A stretch of DNA of 5,805 bases from Acidobacteriota bacterium (GTDB taxonomy: Bacteria; Acidobacteriota; Terriglobia; Terriglobales; Acidobacteriaceae). Below, piece by piece: positions 1 to 5,730 of this stretch (position 1 is its first letter; each line of letters opens with the position of its first letter). Made by a program: the position numbers and the translations under genes. The notes under the pieces are model-generated. The model saw nothing but the letters and a program-made list of their open reading frames with translations, was not told the origin of the DNA and did not search any database. The stretch covers positions 1 through 5,805 of the forward strand of contig JAJYSL010000281.1 in NCBI GenBank assembly GCA_021793595.1, written 5' to 3'.

Positions 1-81
1 TCGCCATTTACCAATCTGAAGGCAATCGGATCACCCAAGCCGCCTCTGGGTGGGATGGAGACGATGTCCGTCCTCGCATAA
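1..81 (+). CDS. Possible 3' end of an upstream gene (partial, unidentified)
   Basis: The frame beginning at base 1 is open from the window edge to a TAA at 79-81 and ends in ...SPKPPLGGMETMSVLA. I do not recognise the family. A second frame, starting at base 3, is also open and stops at 114-116, so the choice is uncertain. Frame 1 is preferred only because it has somewhat more G/C at third codon positions and leaves a normal 44-base gap before lipB. With 26 codons visible, neither frame is proven; the true upstream gene may also lie wholly outside the window. Confidence 0.3.
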   Translation, partial: SPFTNLKAIGSPKPPLGGMETMSVLA

Positions 82-125
82 TGAACAACAAGTCAGCCCG
101 CGAAACGACCTTGTAAGGCACTGGA

Positions 126-869
126 ATGCTTCTCAACCTTATCCATCTCGGCCGTATCGGCTACGCGGAAGCGCTGGAGTTGCAGCGCCAGCTGGTGACC
201 CTGCGCAAACAGCAGCGGATCGGCGACGTATTGCTGCTGCTGGAACATCCGCCAGTGTTGACGCTGGGACGAAATGCCCATCGTTCCAACATTCTGTCGA
301 GCGATGAGGAACTTGCCCAGCGCGGAATCAGCGTATATGAGATTGATCGCGGCGGCGACGTGACCTATCACGGGCCGGGACAGATCGTGGGTTATCCAAT
401 TCTCGACCTGCGAGGAGAATTTCCGGGCAAGAGCGGCCCCCATCTAGGCGCAGTCGAGTACGTACGCTGGCTGGAAGAGGCGCTGATCCGCACCTGCGCC
501 GAGTACGGAGTATTGGCCCAGCGCATTTGCGGAAAGACCGGTGTGTGGACGCTGGCCGGCGGCAGCGTCCCGGAGAAAAAAATCGTGGCGATCGGCGTTC
601 ACATCTCTCAAGGCATCACTTCCCACGGATTTGCCTGGAATGTCACCACGGACCTGCGGGATTTTCGTCTAATCGTTCCCTGCGGAATCACGGACTGCGC
701 AGTCACCAGCCTGGAGGAGGAGATCAATGAACGTTCTGCAGCCATGCCGACGATGGAACAGGCGGTGCATGCCGTCGCACGGAATTTCGGCCGCATTTTT
801 GGCAGGCAGATCCTGTGGACAGAATCGGTGGCGGCAATGACGCAAGCTTGCGAGCAGCACAATGATTGA
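126..869 (+). CDS. lipB: Octanoyl-[acyl-carrier-protein]:protein N-octanoyltransferase (lipoyl synthesis, LipB)
   Basis: LipB moves the octanoyl group from octanoyl-ACP to the lipoyl-domain lysine of 2-oxo acid dehydrogenase E2 subunits and GcvH in the cytoplasm; LipA then inserts sulfur. The 247-residue product carries the family signatures in order: EHPPVLTLGR (40-49), RGGDVTYHGPGQIVGYP (75-91), GKTGVW (136-141), KIVAIGVHIS (152-161), HGFAWNV (167-173) and PCGI (185-188). K152 and C186 fit the catalytic Lys/Cys dyad; their spacing of 34 residues equals that of K142/C176 in Mycobacterium tuberculosis LipB. It is somewhat longer than E. coli LipB (213 residues), with extra residues mainly near the C-terminus. 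The ATG at 126 has an AAGG seven bases upstream and starts just before the conserved N-terminal helix. The next gene on the strand encodes an E2 with two lipoyl domains, a likely substrate. Confidence 0.96.
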   Translation: MLLNLIHLGRIGYAEALELQRQLVTLRKQQRIGDVLLLLEHPPVLTLGRNAHRSNILSSDEELAQRGISVYEIDRGGDVTYHGPGQIVGYPILDLRGEFPGKSGPHLGAVEYVRWLEEALIRTCAEYGVLAQRICGKTGVWTLAGGSVPEKKIVAIGVHISQGITSHGFAWNVTTDLRDFRLIVPCGITDCAVTSLEEEINERSAAMPTMEQAVHAVARNFGRIFGRQILWTESVAAMTQACEQHND

Positions 870-1163
870 TGACTCCAGGTTTCGCCAAAGTGGTTTGCAG
901 CGGCTCGCAAAACAGCCTCACGCGCCGGTAGCCGTGGCATCGCTGTTCGGCATCTTGTCATATAGAATGGTGATTTTGGGGCAGCTTGACAGCAAAATCG
1001 CCCCCTGGCGACAAGGAAAGTAGAAATTCCATCCCAGTCCATCCTTTGATTCACGGGCAGCCGACGGACACCACGTCATGCCCTCGCAACACCAGAGCCA
1101 TACGCCGTACGAATGTTTGAAACCAGCGAAATCTGAAAGTGAAATGAAAGCAGGAAGGAATCC
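870..1163 (+). other. Intergenic region between lipB and the E2 gene
   Basis: No convincing gene lies in these 294 bases. An ATG at 862-864, overlapping the lipB stop, opens a 53-codon frame ending at 1021-1023, but it has no clear ribosome binding site and no recognisable motif. A consensus TTGACA (986-991) lies inside the hairpin loop but has no good -10 at 16-18 bases. A weak TTGAAA-17-TGAAAT pair (1117-1145) sits too near the E2 start to be persuasive. No stem followed by a T-run is seen, so read-through from lipB into the E2 gene is possible. The E2 ribosome binding site, AGGAAGGA at 1152-1159, lies at the right end. Confidence 0.5.
969..1002 (+). repeat. Inverted repeat / hairpin between lipB and the E2 gene
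   Basis: GGTGATTTTG (969-978) pairs with CAAAATCGCC (993-1002) over ten positions, with one G-T wobble, leaving a 14-base loop that contains a consensus TTGACA at 986-991. A competing stem pairs GGGGC (978-982) with GCCCC (1000-1004). No T-run follows, so it is not a typical intrinsic terminator. It could be an operator or an mRNA leader structure; the role is inference. Confidence 0.4.
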
Positions 1164-2897
1164 ATGCCAACGAATGTAGTGATGCCCCAGATGGGCGAGT
1201 CAATCTTCGAGGGGACGATTACGAAGTGGCTGAAAAAGGCCGGCGAAACCGTGCAACGGGATGAGCCCTTGTTCGAAATTTCGACCGACAAGGTGGACGC
1301 GGAGATTCCCTCGCCCGCCTCCGGGGTGCTGACAGAGATCAAGATCGCTGAGGGTGCAACGGTCGAAATCAACACCGTTGTCGCGGTAATTGCAGAAGAT
1401 GGAAATGCGGCGGATCGCCGCGGCGACACTTCCGCAACGACGGTCGATGCGAAGAATGAAGCCAAAGGGGAAGCAGTTGCGGCCTCACCGGAAAAAGCAA
1501 CCGAGCCCGTTCCTCCGCCTGCAGCGGCCAAATCGGAGCCTGTGCCTGCCGCATCAGCGAGCGTCGCGGCGCCAGCGCCAACACAAAGCACAGGGGGCAC
1601 CGACGTTGTGATGCCGCAGATGGGCGAATCCATCTTCGAGGGAACGATTACGAAGTGGCTGAAAAAGGTGGGCGACTCGGTCGCGCGGGATGAACCCCTG
1701 TTCGAGATTTCTACAGATAAGGTTGATGCCGAAATTCCATCCCCCGCGGCTGGTGTTTTGACGGCCATCCAAGTCCCCGAAGGCGCTACAGTCGAGATCA
1801 ACACCATTGTTGCGGTCATCGGTGGCGCTGCAGGCGCGTCTGCCACTGCACCCACTGGCACAGCCCCGGTCGCTGCGGAAAAGAAGGCAGCGCCAACTCC
1901 GCAACCGAGTGCGGCTACCCCACCTTCACCCGCACCTCAGCGAACCGCAGCCACGACCGGAGAACGGCACCGTTCTTCCCCGCTGGTGCGACGCATCGCG
2001 AAGGAAAATAACCTCGATTTGTCGCAGATACCCGGTACTGGAGCTGGCGGACGCATCACCAAGGACGACGCACTTGCCTACATCGGCCAGCGTGGCAATG
2101 CTCCAGCTGCGGCGGCAACAATCTCTCAGGCAGTTCCTGCCGCTTCGGTGGCGCCATCAATCGCGGCATCTGCGTCTGCTGAAGTATCGATTCCCGGCGA
2201 GCTGGTTCCGCTCAGCAAGATGCGCTCCATCATCGCGCAGCGCATGGTGGAATCGAAGCACACCAGCGCGCATGTCCACAGCGTGTTCAAGATTGACATG
2301 ACTCGAATCGTCAAGATTCGCGAGCGTGAAAAATCGAAGTACGAGCAGCGAAACGGCGTCAAACTGACGTACATGCCGTTTATCGCCAGCGCCGTTGTCA
2401 GTTGCCTTCGCAAAATGCCGATTGTGAATGCTTCGATGGAAGGAAATGCGGTTCGCTACCACAAACATATCAACATCGGCATCGCAGTCGCGCTCGACTG
2501 GGGGCTGATCGTTCCGGTCATCAAAAATGCCGAAGAGCGCAGTTTCCTTGGCATCGCTCGCGCCATCGCCGATCTAGCATCACGAGCGCGCGGCAAAAAA
2601 CTCAAGCCGGAAGAAGTCGCGGAAGGCACATTTACCATCACAAACCCTGGGATATTCGGTGAGCAGTTCGGCACTCCAGTGATCAACCAGCCGGAAACGG
2701 CGATCCTCGGTGTCGGCGGCCTGTTCAAGGAGCCAACAGTGGTGACGGATGCCGACGGCAACGACAGCATCGCCGTTCGCCATATCATGCGACTCACCCT
2801 GGGATTCGATCACCGCATTATCGACGGTGCGGATGCTGGGAAATTTATGGCCGAGCTGAAGAAGACTCTGGAAAACTGGGACGGCGACATCGGGTAA
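1164..2897 (+). CDS. 2-oxo acid dehydrogenase complex E2, dihydrolipoyl acyltransferase with two lipoyl domains (SucB-like)
   Basis: This is the core subunit of a 2-oxo acid dehydrogenase complex; it passes the acyl group from E1 to CoA through swinging lipoyl arms. Domains in 577 residues: lipoyl 1 (about 1-78, lysine K43 in STDKVDAE), Ala/Pro/Glu-rich linker (80-146), lipoyl 2 (147-220, K186 in the same motif), linker (222-268), peripheral subunit-binding domain for E1/E3 (271-307, PLVRRIAKENNLDLSQIPGT), Ala-rich linker (309-344), and catalytic domain (345-577) with DHRIIDG at 549-555, H550 and D554 being the expected catalytic residues. The GES...TDKV lipoyl motifs are closer to succinyl- and branched-chain-type E2s than to pyruvate E2s, and tandem lipoyl domains also occur in actinobacterial SucB-like E2s. 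Substrate (2-oxoglutarate, branched-chain or pyruvate) cannot be settled here, as no E1 gene is visible. AGGAAGGA at 1152-1159 supports the start. lipB lies upstream and a strong terminator follows. Confidence 0.95.
   Translation: MPTNVVMPQMGESIFEGTITKWLKKAGETVQRDEPLFEISTDKVDAEIPSPASGVLTEIKIAEGATVEINTVVAVIAEDGNAADRRGDTSATTVDAKNEAKGEAVAASPEKATEPVPPPAAAKSEPVPAASASVAAPAPTQSTGGTDVVMPQMGESIFEGTITKWLKKVGDSVARDEPLFEISTDKVDAEIPSPAAGVLTAIQVPEGATVEINTIVAVIGGAAGASATAPTGTAPVAAEKKAAPTPQPSAATPPSPAPQRTAATTGERHRSSPLVRRIAKENNLDLSQIPGTGAGGRITKDDALAYIGQRGNAPAAAATISQAVPAASVAPSIAASASAEVSIPGELVPLSKMRSIIAQRMVESKHTSAHVHSVFKIDMTRIVKIREREKSKYEQRNGVKLTYMPFIASAVVSCLRKMPIVNASMEGNAVRYHKHINIGIAVALDWGLIVPVIKNAEERSFLGIARAIADLASRARGKKLKPEEVAEGTFTITNPGIFGEQFGTPVINQPETAILGVGGLFKEPTVVTDADGNDSIAVRHIMRLTLGFDHRIIDGADAGKFMAELKKTLENWDGDIG
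1176..1820 (+). repeat. Duplicated lipoyl-domain coding segment (copies 1176-1391 and 1605-1820)
   Basis: Residues 5-76 and 148-219 of the E2 match at 62 of 72 positions by hand alignment without gaps, with a constant offset of 429 bases. At DNA level I count about 167 of 216 identical bases. Differences cluster in the last two thirds: the first 63 bases differ at only five sites, and 1215-1239 is identical to 1644-1668. This marks an internal domain duplication, with one part either recently converted or under stronger constraint. Confidence 0.9.
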
Positions 2898-2918
2898 GCA
2901 AGATTTTCCTTCAATGTG

Positions 2919-2953
2919 AAAAGGCAGGCCAACCAGCCTGCCTTTTCTTTTTT
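2919..2953 (+). terminator. Intrinsic terminator of the E2 gene, possibly bidirectional
   Basis: A perfect 11-base-pair stem, AAAAGGCAGGC (2919-2929) with GCCTGCCTTTT (2936-2946), encloses a six-base loop and is followed by CTTTTTT. It lies 21 bases after the E2 stop and 22 bases beyond the purK stop on the other strand. Read from the minus strand, the stem ends in TTTT, so it could also end purE-purK transcripts, though more weakly. Confidence 0.93.
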
Positions 2954-2975
2954 AACGATAATGTCACAGTGAAAG

Positions 2976-4145
2976 TTACAAGTTGCTCTTTGCATCCAGA
3001 ACATGCTGCACGGCCTCTTCCGCAGTCTTTCCAACTGCGGATAAATGGCCCATTTTGCGACCTGCGCGTGGGACATGTTTTTCGTACAGATGCAGTCGAA
3101 CCCCGGGAACCGCCAGCGCCAGATCGAAGCGGGGTCCAGTCTCGGGATTCGCATTCAGCCATACATCTCCCAACAGGTTCACGATAGCGGCCGGTTGCAC
3201 CACCTCGACGTCACCCAGCGGCAGATTGCACACCGCGCGAATCGCCTGCTCAAACTGACTCGTCGCGCAGGCGCGCTCGCTGGAGTGATAGCTGTTATGC
3301 GGGCGCGGAGCCAACTCATTCACCAATAACTGGCCGTCCTGGCTGATGAACATTTCAACCGCCAGCAGCCCTTCCAGATTGAACTGTTCGGCAATCGACA
3401 GTGCCAACTCTTGCGCGCGGTCCGCGGTCGCAGCGGGAATGTTCGCTGGAATCGCGCTCCACACAAGGATCTGCTGCTGGTGGAGGTTGACGGCCGCAGG
3501 ATACGCCTTCACTTCTCCGCTAGGAGAACGCGCGACCATCACTGAAATTTCCATGGCAAGCTCGACGGCTCGCTCCACGATCAAAGGCCGCTGGCCCAGA
3601 GATTTCCATGCCGCTTCAATCGTCGCGGCGTCGGCGGGCTGGGAAAAGCCCAGCTTCTCCTGGCTGCGACCGTCATACCCTCCATGTGCGCTCTTCACAA
3701 AGCATCGACCGCCCAGATCCTTGACGGCCGCTCCGAGTTCAGGAAGGTCGTAGACCGCGCGATAGTCGCCAACCGGCAGACCGTGGGCCACCAGCCATTC
3801 TTTTTGCAAAATGCGGTCCTGAATAATGGCCAGAATCGCAGAACTCGGGCGAACCGGCGCATGACGCTCCGCTGCCTGAAGCGCGGGCACAGAAATTTGT
3901 TCGATCTCGAGAGTCACGACGTCGCAGCCGCGGGCAAGATCACCAGCGGCACGCGCATCGTTCCAGGCTGCCTCAAAGCAGGCGTCAACAACGAAGCGGG
4001 CAGGACAGGAGGGGTCGGGATCGAGCACCTGGATGCGATAGCCCAGGGAACGGGCTGCCATTGCCATCATGCGGCCCAGTTGCCCGCCACCAAGAATGCC
4101 GATCGTCGATCCGGGAAGAATGACTTGTTGCGTCGAAGAGTTCAT
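2976..4145 (-). CDS. purK: N5-carboxyaminoimidazole ribonucleotide synthetase (ATPase subunit PurK)
   Basis: PurK is an ATP-grasp enzyme that makes N5-CAIR from AIR, bicarbonate and ATP in purine synthesis; PurE then converts N5-CAIR to CAIR. The 389-residue product shows [11 protein letters not shown] (16-26) in the N-terminal nucleotide-fold domain, [12 protein letters not shown] before the central domain, HGGYDGR (154-160) in the ATP-binding loop region, and [12 protein letters not shown] (276-287) followed by [18 protein letters not shown], all typical of PurK. Length is normal (E. coli 355). I chose the ATG at 4145-4143 because it overlaps the purE stop as ATGA, has GGAG 11 bases upstream, and begins shortly before the conserved domain; an in-frame ATG 22 codons earlier would lie deep inside purE. 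SAHGGYDG and HNSYHSSE differ from the more usual R..GGYDG and HNSGH. Cotranscribed with purE. Confidence 0.96.
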   Translation of the reverse strand: MNSSTQQVILPGSTIGILGGGQLGRMMAMAARSLGYRIQVLDPDPSCPARFVVDACFEAAWNDARAAGDLARGCDVVTLEIEQISVPALQAAERHAPVRPSSAILAIIQDRILQKEWLVAHGLPVGDYRAVYDLPELGAAVKDLGGRCFVKSAHGGYDGRSQEKLGFSQPADAATIEAAWKSLGQRPLIVERAVELAMEISVMVARSPSGEVKAYPAAVNLHQQQILVWSAIPANIPAATADRAQELALSIAEQFNLEGLLAVEMFISQDGQLLVNELAPRPHNSYHSSERACATSQFEQAIRAVCNLPLGDVEVVQPAAIVNLLGDVWLNANPETGPRFDLALAVPGVRLHLYEKHVPRAGRKMGHLSAVGKTAEEAVQHVLDAKSNL

Positions 4146-4651
4146 TCGCCGTGCGACTCCGACGATGGCAGCGTTTGCGCCAGGACTTCCTGCTTGCGCG
4201 CTTCCCGCCACGCACAGAGGCGATCGCGCAGCCCACGATCTTCCAGCGCGAGGATTGAGATCGCCAGTAAAGCTGCGTTCGCAGCCCCTGGCTTACCGAT
4301 GGCAAGCGTGCCGACAGGAACTCCCTTGGGCATTTGTACGATGGAAAGCAGTGAGTCCACGCCGGCCAGCATCGTTGCCGGAATCGGCACCCCCAATACA
4401 GGCAGATGTGTCTTCGCGGCAAGCATTCCAGGCAGGTGAGCAGCGCCTCCGGCACCGGCAATCAATACGCGAAGCCCCCGCTCTTCCGCAGTTGCGGCGT
4501 ATTCAAAGAGCCAATCCGGGGTTCGATGCGCGGAGACAACACGCGACTCGTGAGGTACGGAGAACTCCTGCAGAATTTGGATGGCAGGCTGAAGAATTTC
4601 AAAATCGCTTCGGCTACCCATGACCACGCCGACCAGCGGAGCTCGCTTCAT
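4142..4651 (-). CDS. purE: N5-carboxyaminoimidazole ribonucleotide mutase (class I PurE)
   Basis: PurE moves the carboxyl group of N5-CAIR to carbon 4 of the imidazole ring to give CAIR, the step after PurK. The 169-residue product, the same length as E. coli PurE, has VVMGSRSD (9-16), VVSAHRTPD (38-46, H42 matching catalytic H45 of E. coli), [12 protein letters not shown] (65-76) and [23 protein letters not shown] (97-119). These and the adjacent purK indicate class I mutase rather than the class II CO2-using type. The frame stays open upstream to an ATG at 4723, but the ATG at 4651 matches the usual family N-terminus and length. It lacks a good Shine-Dalgarno, while a TATAAT lies six bases before it, consistent with a leaderless mRNA. 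The stop overlaps the purK start by four bases. Confidence 0.96.
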   Translation of the reverse strand: MKRAPLVGVVMGSRSDFEILQPAIQILQEFSVPHESRVVSAHRTPDWLFEYAATAEERGLRVLIAGAGGAAHLPGMLAAKTHLPVLGVPIPATMLAGVDSLLSIVQMPKGVPVGTLAIGKPGAANAALLAISILALEDRGLRDRLCAWREARKQEVLAQTLPSSESHGE

Positions 4652-4839
4652 CCGCTGATTATACGATTTTGCATCGGGTAGGCCAGGTTGCCGTGTCATC
4701 TCCGAGAGACCGCCCTCATCCATTGTGATGGAAATCTCGGGTCACTTCCAAAGGCTTCTGCAAAACGAAGCGGCCGCCAGCACTGAGCTGACAGCCGCCG
4801 ATTTATTAGTTTGAATCCAAGGGTCAGATGACTTGCGAA
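4652..4839 (-). other. Spacer between the glycine-rich protein gene and purE
   Basis: About 188 bases lie between the end of the exported-protein gene and the preferred purE start. The part next to purE (4652-4723) is in-frame open sequence that would be coding only if an upstream ATG were used. I see no clear terminator for the upstream gene: only a five-base stem, GCTTC (4754-4758) with GAAGC (4767-4771), and no T-run. Whether the glycine-rich gene is transcribed separately from purE cannot be decided. Confidence 0.4.
4658..4663 (-). promoter_or_regulatory. Candidate -10 element for purE-purK (leaderless start)
   Basis: On the minus strand the sequence reads TATAAT, then CAGCGG, then the purE ATG at 4651. 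A transcript starting seven bases after the hexamer would begin at or beside the A of the ATG. No good -35 is seen at 16-18 bases; the best hexamers there match TTGACA at about three positions. Known: leaderless starts are common in several bacterial phyla. Inferred: that this hexamer works as a promoter. Confidence 0.4.
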
Positions 4840-5502
4840 CTATCGGTGTCCGCCACCGCCATGGAAACCGCCGCCGCCGCCACCGTGGAATCCGCCGCCA
4901 CCACCATGGAATCCGCCGCCACCACCGTGGAATCCGCCGCCACCACCGTGGAATCCGCCGCCACCACCATGGAATCCGGCACCACCGCCATGGAAGCCAC
5001 CACCGCCACCGTGGAATCCGCCACCGCGACTGGCATAAACCCGGCCACCGCCGTGTCCATAGCCACCACGTCCATAGCCGCCGTGCCAGCCGTCGCCACC
5101 ACGTCCATAGCCGCCGTGCCAGCCGTCGCCGCCACGTCCCCAGCCACCACCACGGCCCCAGTCACCGCGTCCCCAGCCGCCACGACCCCAGTCGTCCCCG
5201 CCGCCCCAATAGTGGCCCCAATATCCGCCGTCCCGGCCCCAGCCCCAACCGTACCAAGGACCGATTCCGAGAAAGACGCCGTCATTGAACCATTGGGGGC
5301 CGTAATATCCGTACGGCGCACAAGCATAAGGATAGTAGTTGTAGTAGCCATAGGGGCAACTCGGCTGCGCGTAATAATAGCCACCATCATCGCCGCCGTA
5401 GACTGGCCCACCAACGCTAAATCCGAAGGACACCTGCGCGTGGGAATATGCAGCGGGAACCAGCAAAATCGCAAGTAACGCGATGAAACGAAAATATCGC
5501 AT
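4840..5502 (-). CDS. Exported glycine-rich low-complexity protein with FHGGGGG repeats (function unknown)
   Basis: The 220-residue product has a signal peptide, MRYFRFIALLAILLVPAAYSHA, with likely signal peptidase I cleavage after A22. The mature part has three sections: a Tyr-rich segment with two cysteines (C49, C61) and repeated YGYY/YNYYPY patterns; a Trp/Gly/Arg/Asp-rich section from about residue 83 (WYGWGWG, then WGRGG-type units and two copies of an 11-residue unit GRGGDGWHGGY); and a C-terminal tract (163-220) of eight FHGGGGG-type units ending in HR. There are no membrane segments after the signal peptide. Such low-complexity exported proteins are often annotated only as hypothetical or glycine-rich. 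An envelope or extracellular role is likely; the evenly spaced histidines could bind metal, which is inference. The ATG at 5502 is chosen for the AGGAGG six bases upstream; the ATG at 5517 lies against that site and lacks its own. Other frames are open here only because of the repeats. Confidence 0.82.
   Translation of the reverse strand: MRYFRFIALLAILLVPAAYSHAQVSFGFSVGGPVYGGDDGGYYYAQPSCPYGYYNYYPYACAPYGYYGPQWFNDGVFLGIGPWYGWGWGRDGGYWGHYWGGGDDWGRGGWGRGDWGRGGGWGRGGDGWHGGYGRGGDGWHGGYGRGGYGHGGGRVYASRGGGFHGGGGGFHGGGAGFHGGGGGFHGGGGGFHGGGGGFHGGGGGFHGGGGGGFHGGGGHR
4843..5016 (-). repeat. In-frame tandem repeat array, eight units of about 21 bases (FHGGGGG)
   Basis: Eight units encode Phe-His plus glycines: seven-residue units at 5016-4996, 4995-4975 (FHGGGAG), 4974-4954, 4953-4933, 4932-4912 and 4911-4891, a 24-base unit with an extra glycine codon at 4890-4867, and a terminal FHGGGGHR unit at 4866-4843. 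The middle units are almost identical at base level and differ mainly at CAC/CAT for His. Copy number could change by slippage without breaking the frame. Confidence 0.93.
5071..5136 (-). repeat. Two tandem 33-base units (GRGGDGWHGGY)
   Basis: Copies at 5071-5103 and 5104-5136 match at 32 of 33 bases, the difference being a synonymous glycine codon. They encode an 11-residue Trp/His/Gly unit inside the exported protein, separate from the FHGGGGG array and with a different period, so at least two repeat expansions built this gene. Confidence 0.9.
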
Positions 5503-5508
5503 GTTCAA

Positions 5509-5514
5509 CCTCCT
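5509..5514 (-). promoter_or_regulatory. Ribosome binding site AGGAGG deciding the glycine-rich protein start
   Basis: A perfect AGGAGG on the minus strand lies six bases before the ATG at 5502. It separates this start from the in-frame ATG at 5517, five codons upstream, and gives a compact signal peptide. It is the strongest Shine-Dalgarno in the window, suggesting good expression. Confidence 0.85.
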
Positions 5515-5517
5515 CAT

Positions 5518-5730
5518 CGAAACCCAGTAGCAGTCGCACTTCGCTGCGGAGGTGATTCAGGCCAGCCGTGGATGTCTGAATTCCTCTACGGTTAGGAACG
5601 TTGCTTCAAAGGAAAAGTTGCGTGTTCTCTATTGCACGCCAGACAAAGGAGTTGCGATAAAACTTTTCCGCCAGGGAACCCACTCCGGCAACCCTGCGAT
5701 GAGAGCGCGCACCACCGAACCTACAAAAGA
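5518..5730 (-). other. Upstream region of the glycine-rich protein gene
   Basis: No gene is supported here. The region holds the probable promoter and leader of the exported-protein gene, but I find no good -35/-10 pair on the minus strand. An imperfect six-base-pair hairpin with a bulged A (5530-5547) sits 16 bases upstream of the ribosome binding site. A longer inverted repeat is listed separately. CAAAGGA plus GTTGCG occurs twice (5607-5622 and 5644-5656), the first copy with three extra A's. Confidence 0.4.
5611..5669. repeat. Perfect 9-base inverted repeat upstream of the glycine-rich gene
   Basis: GGAAAAGTT (5611-5619) and AACTTTTCC (5661-5669) are exact reverse complements, 41 bases apart. 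They could be two sites for a dimeric regulator or the base of a leader stem. The wide spacing and lack of a nearby recognisable promoter leave the role open. Confidence 0.35.

Noticed and set aside
986..1014. Promoter with consensus TTGACA upstream of the E2 gene
   Set aside because: No -10-like hexamer occurs at 16-18 bases; the nearest reads CGACAA or GACAAG. Kept only as part of the hairpin description.
1076..1861. Minus-strand frame of 261 codons opposite the lipoyl domains
   Set aside because: It is antisense to a clearly conserved E2. Its internal repeats simply mirror the duplicated lipoyl segments.
4146..4211. Upstream extension of purK to the ATG at 4211
   Set aside because: It would overlap purE by 70 bases and adds residues before the usual PurK N-terminus; the ATGA overlap at 4142-4145 explains the start better.
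3684..4439. Plus-strand frame of 251 codons opposite purK and purE
   Set aside because: It spans the antisense of two well-recognised genes and shows no domain of its own.
4652..4723. N-terminal extension of purE to ATG 4723 or 4699
   Set aside because: The added residues have no family counterpart, and the 169-residue form equals the E. coli length. The TATAAT inside the extension also argues that it is non-coding.
4843..5016. CRISPR-like regular repeat array
   Set aside because: The units are contiguous with no spacers, have a 21-base codon period and encode an in-frame protein repeat.
4824..5474. Second minus-strand frame of 216 codons (Ala/Val/Met/Asp-rich)
   Set aside because: It overlaps the glycine-rich gene out of frame and is also kept open by the repeat units; its start has no ribosome binding site comparable to that at 5509-5514.
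4828..5478. Plus-strand frame of 216 codons rich in Ala, Thr, Val, Ser and Glu
   Set aside because: It is the complement of the glycine-codon repeats; repeats free of stops in one frame are free in others. It lacks a signal peptide or recognisable domain, whereas the minus-strand frame has AGGAGG and a signal peptide.
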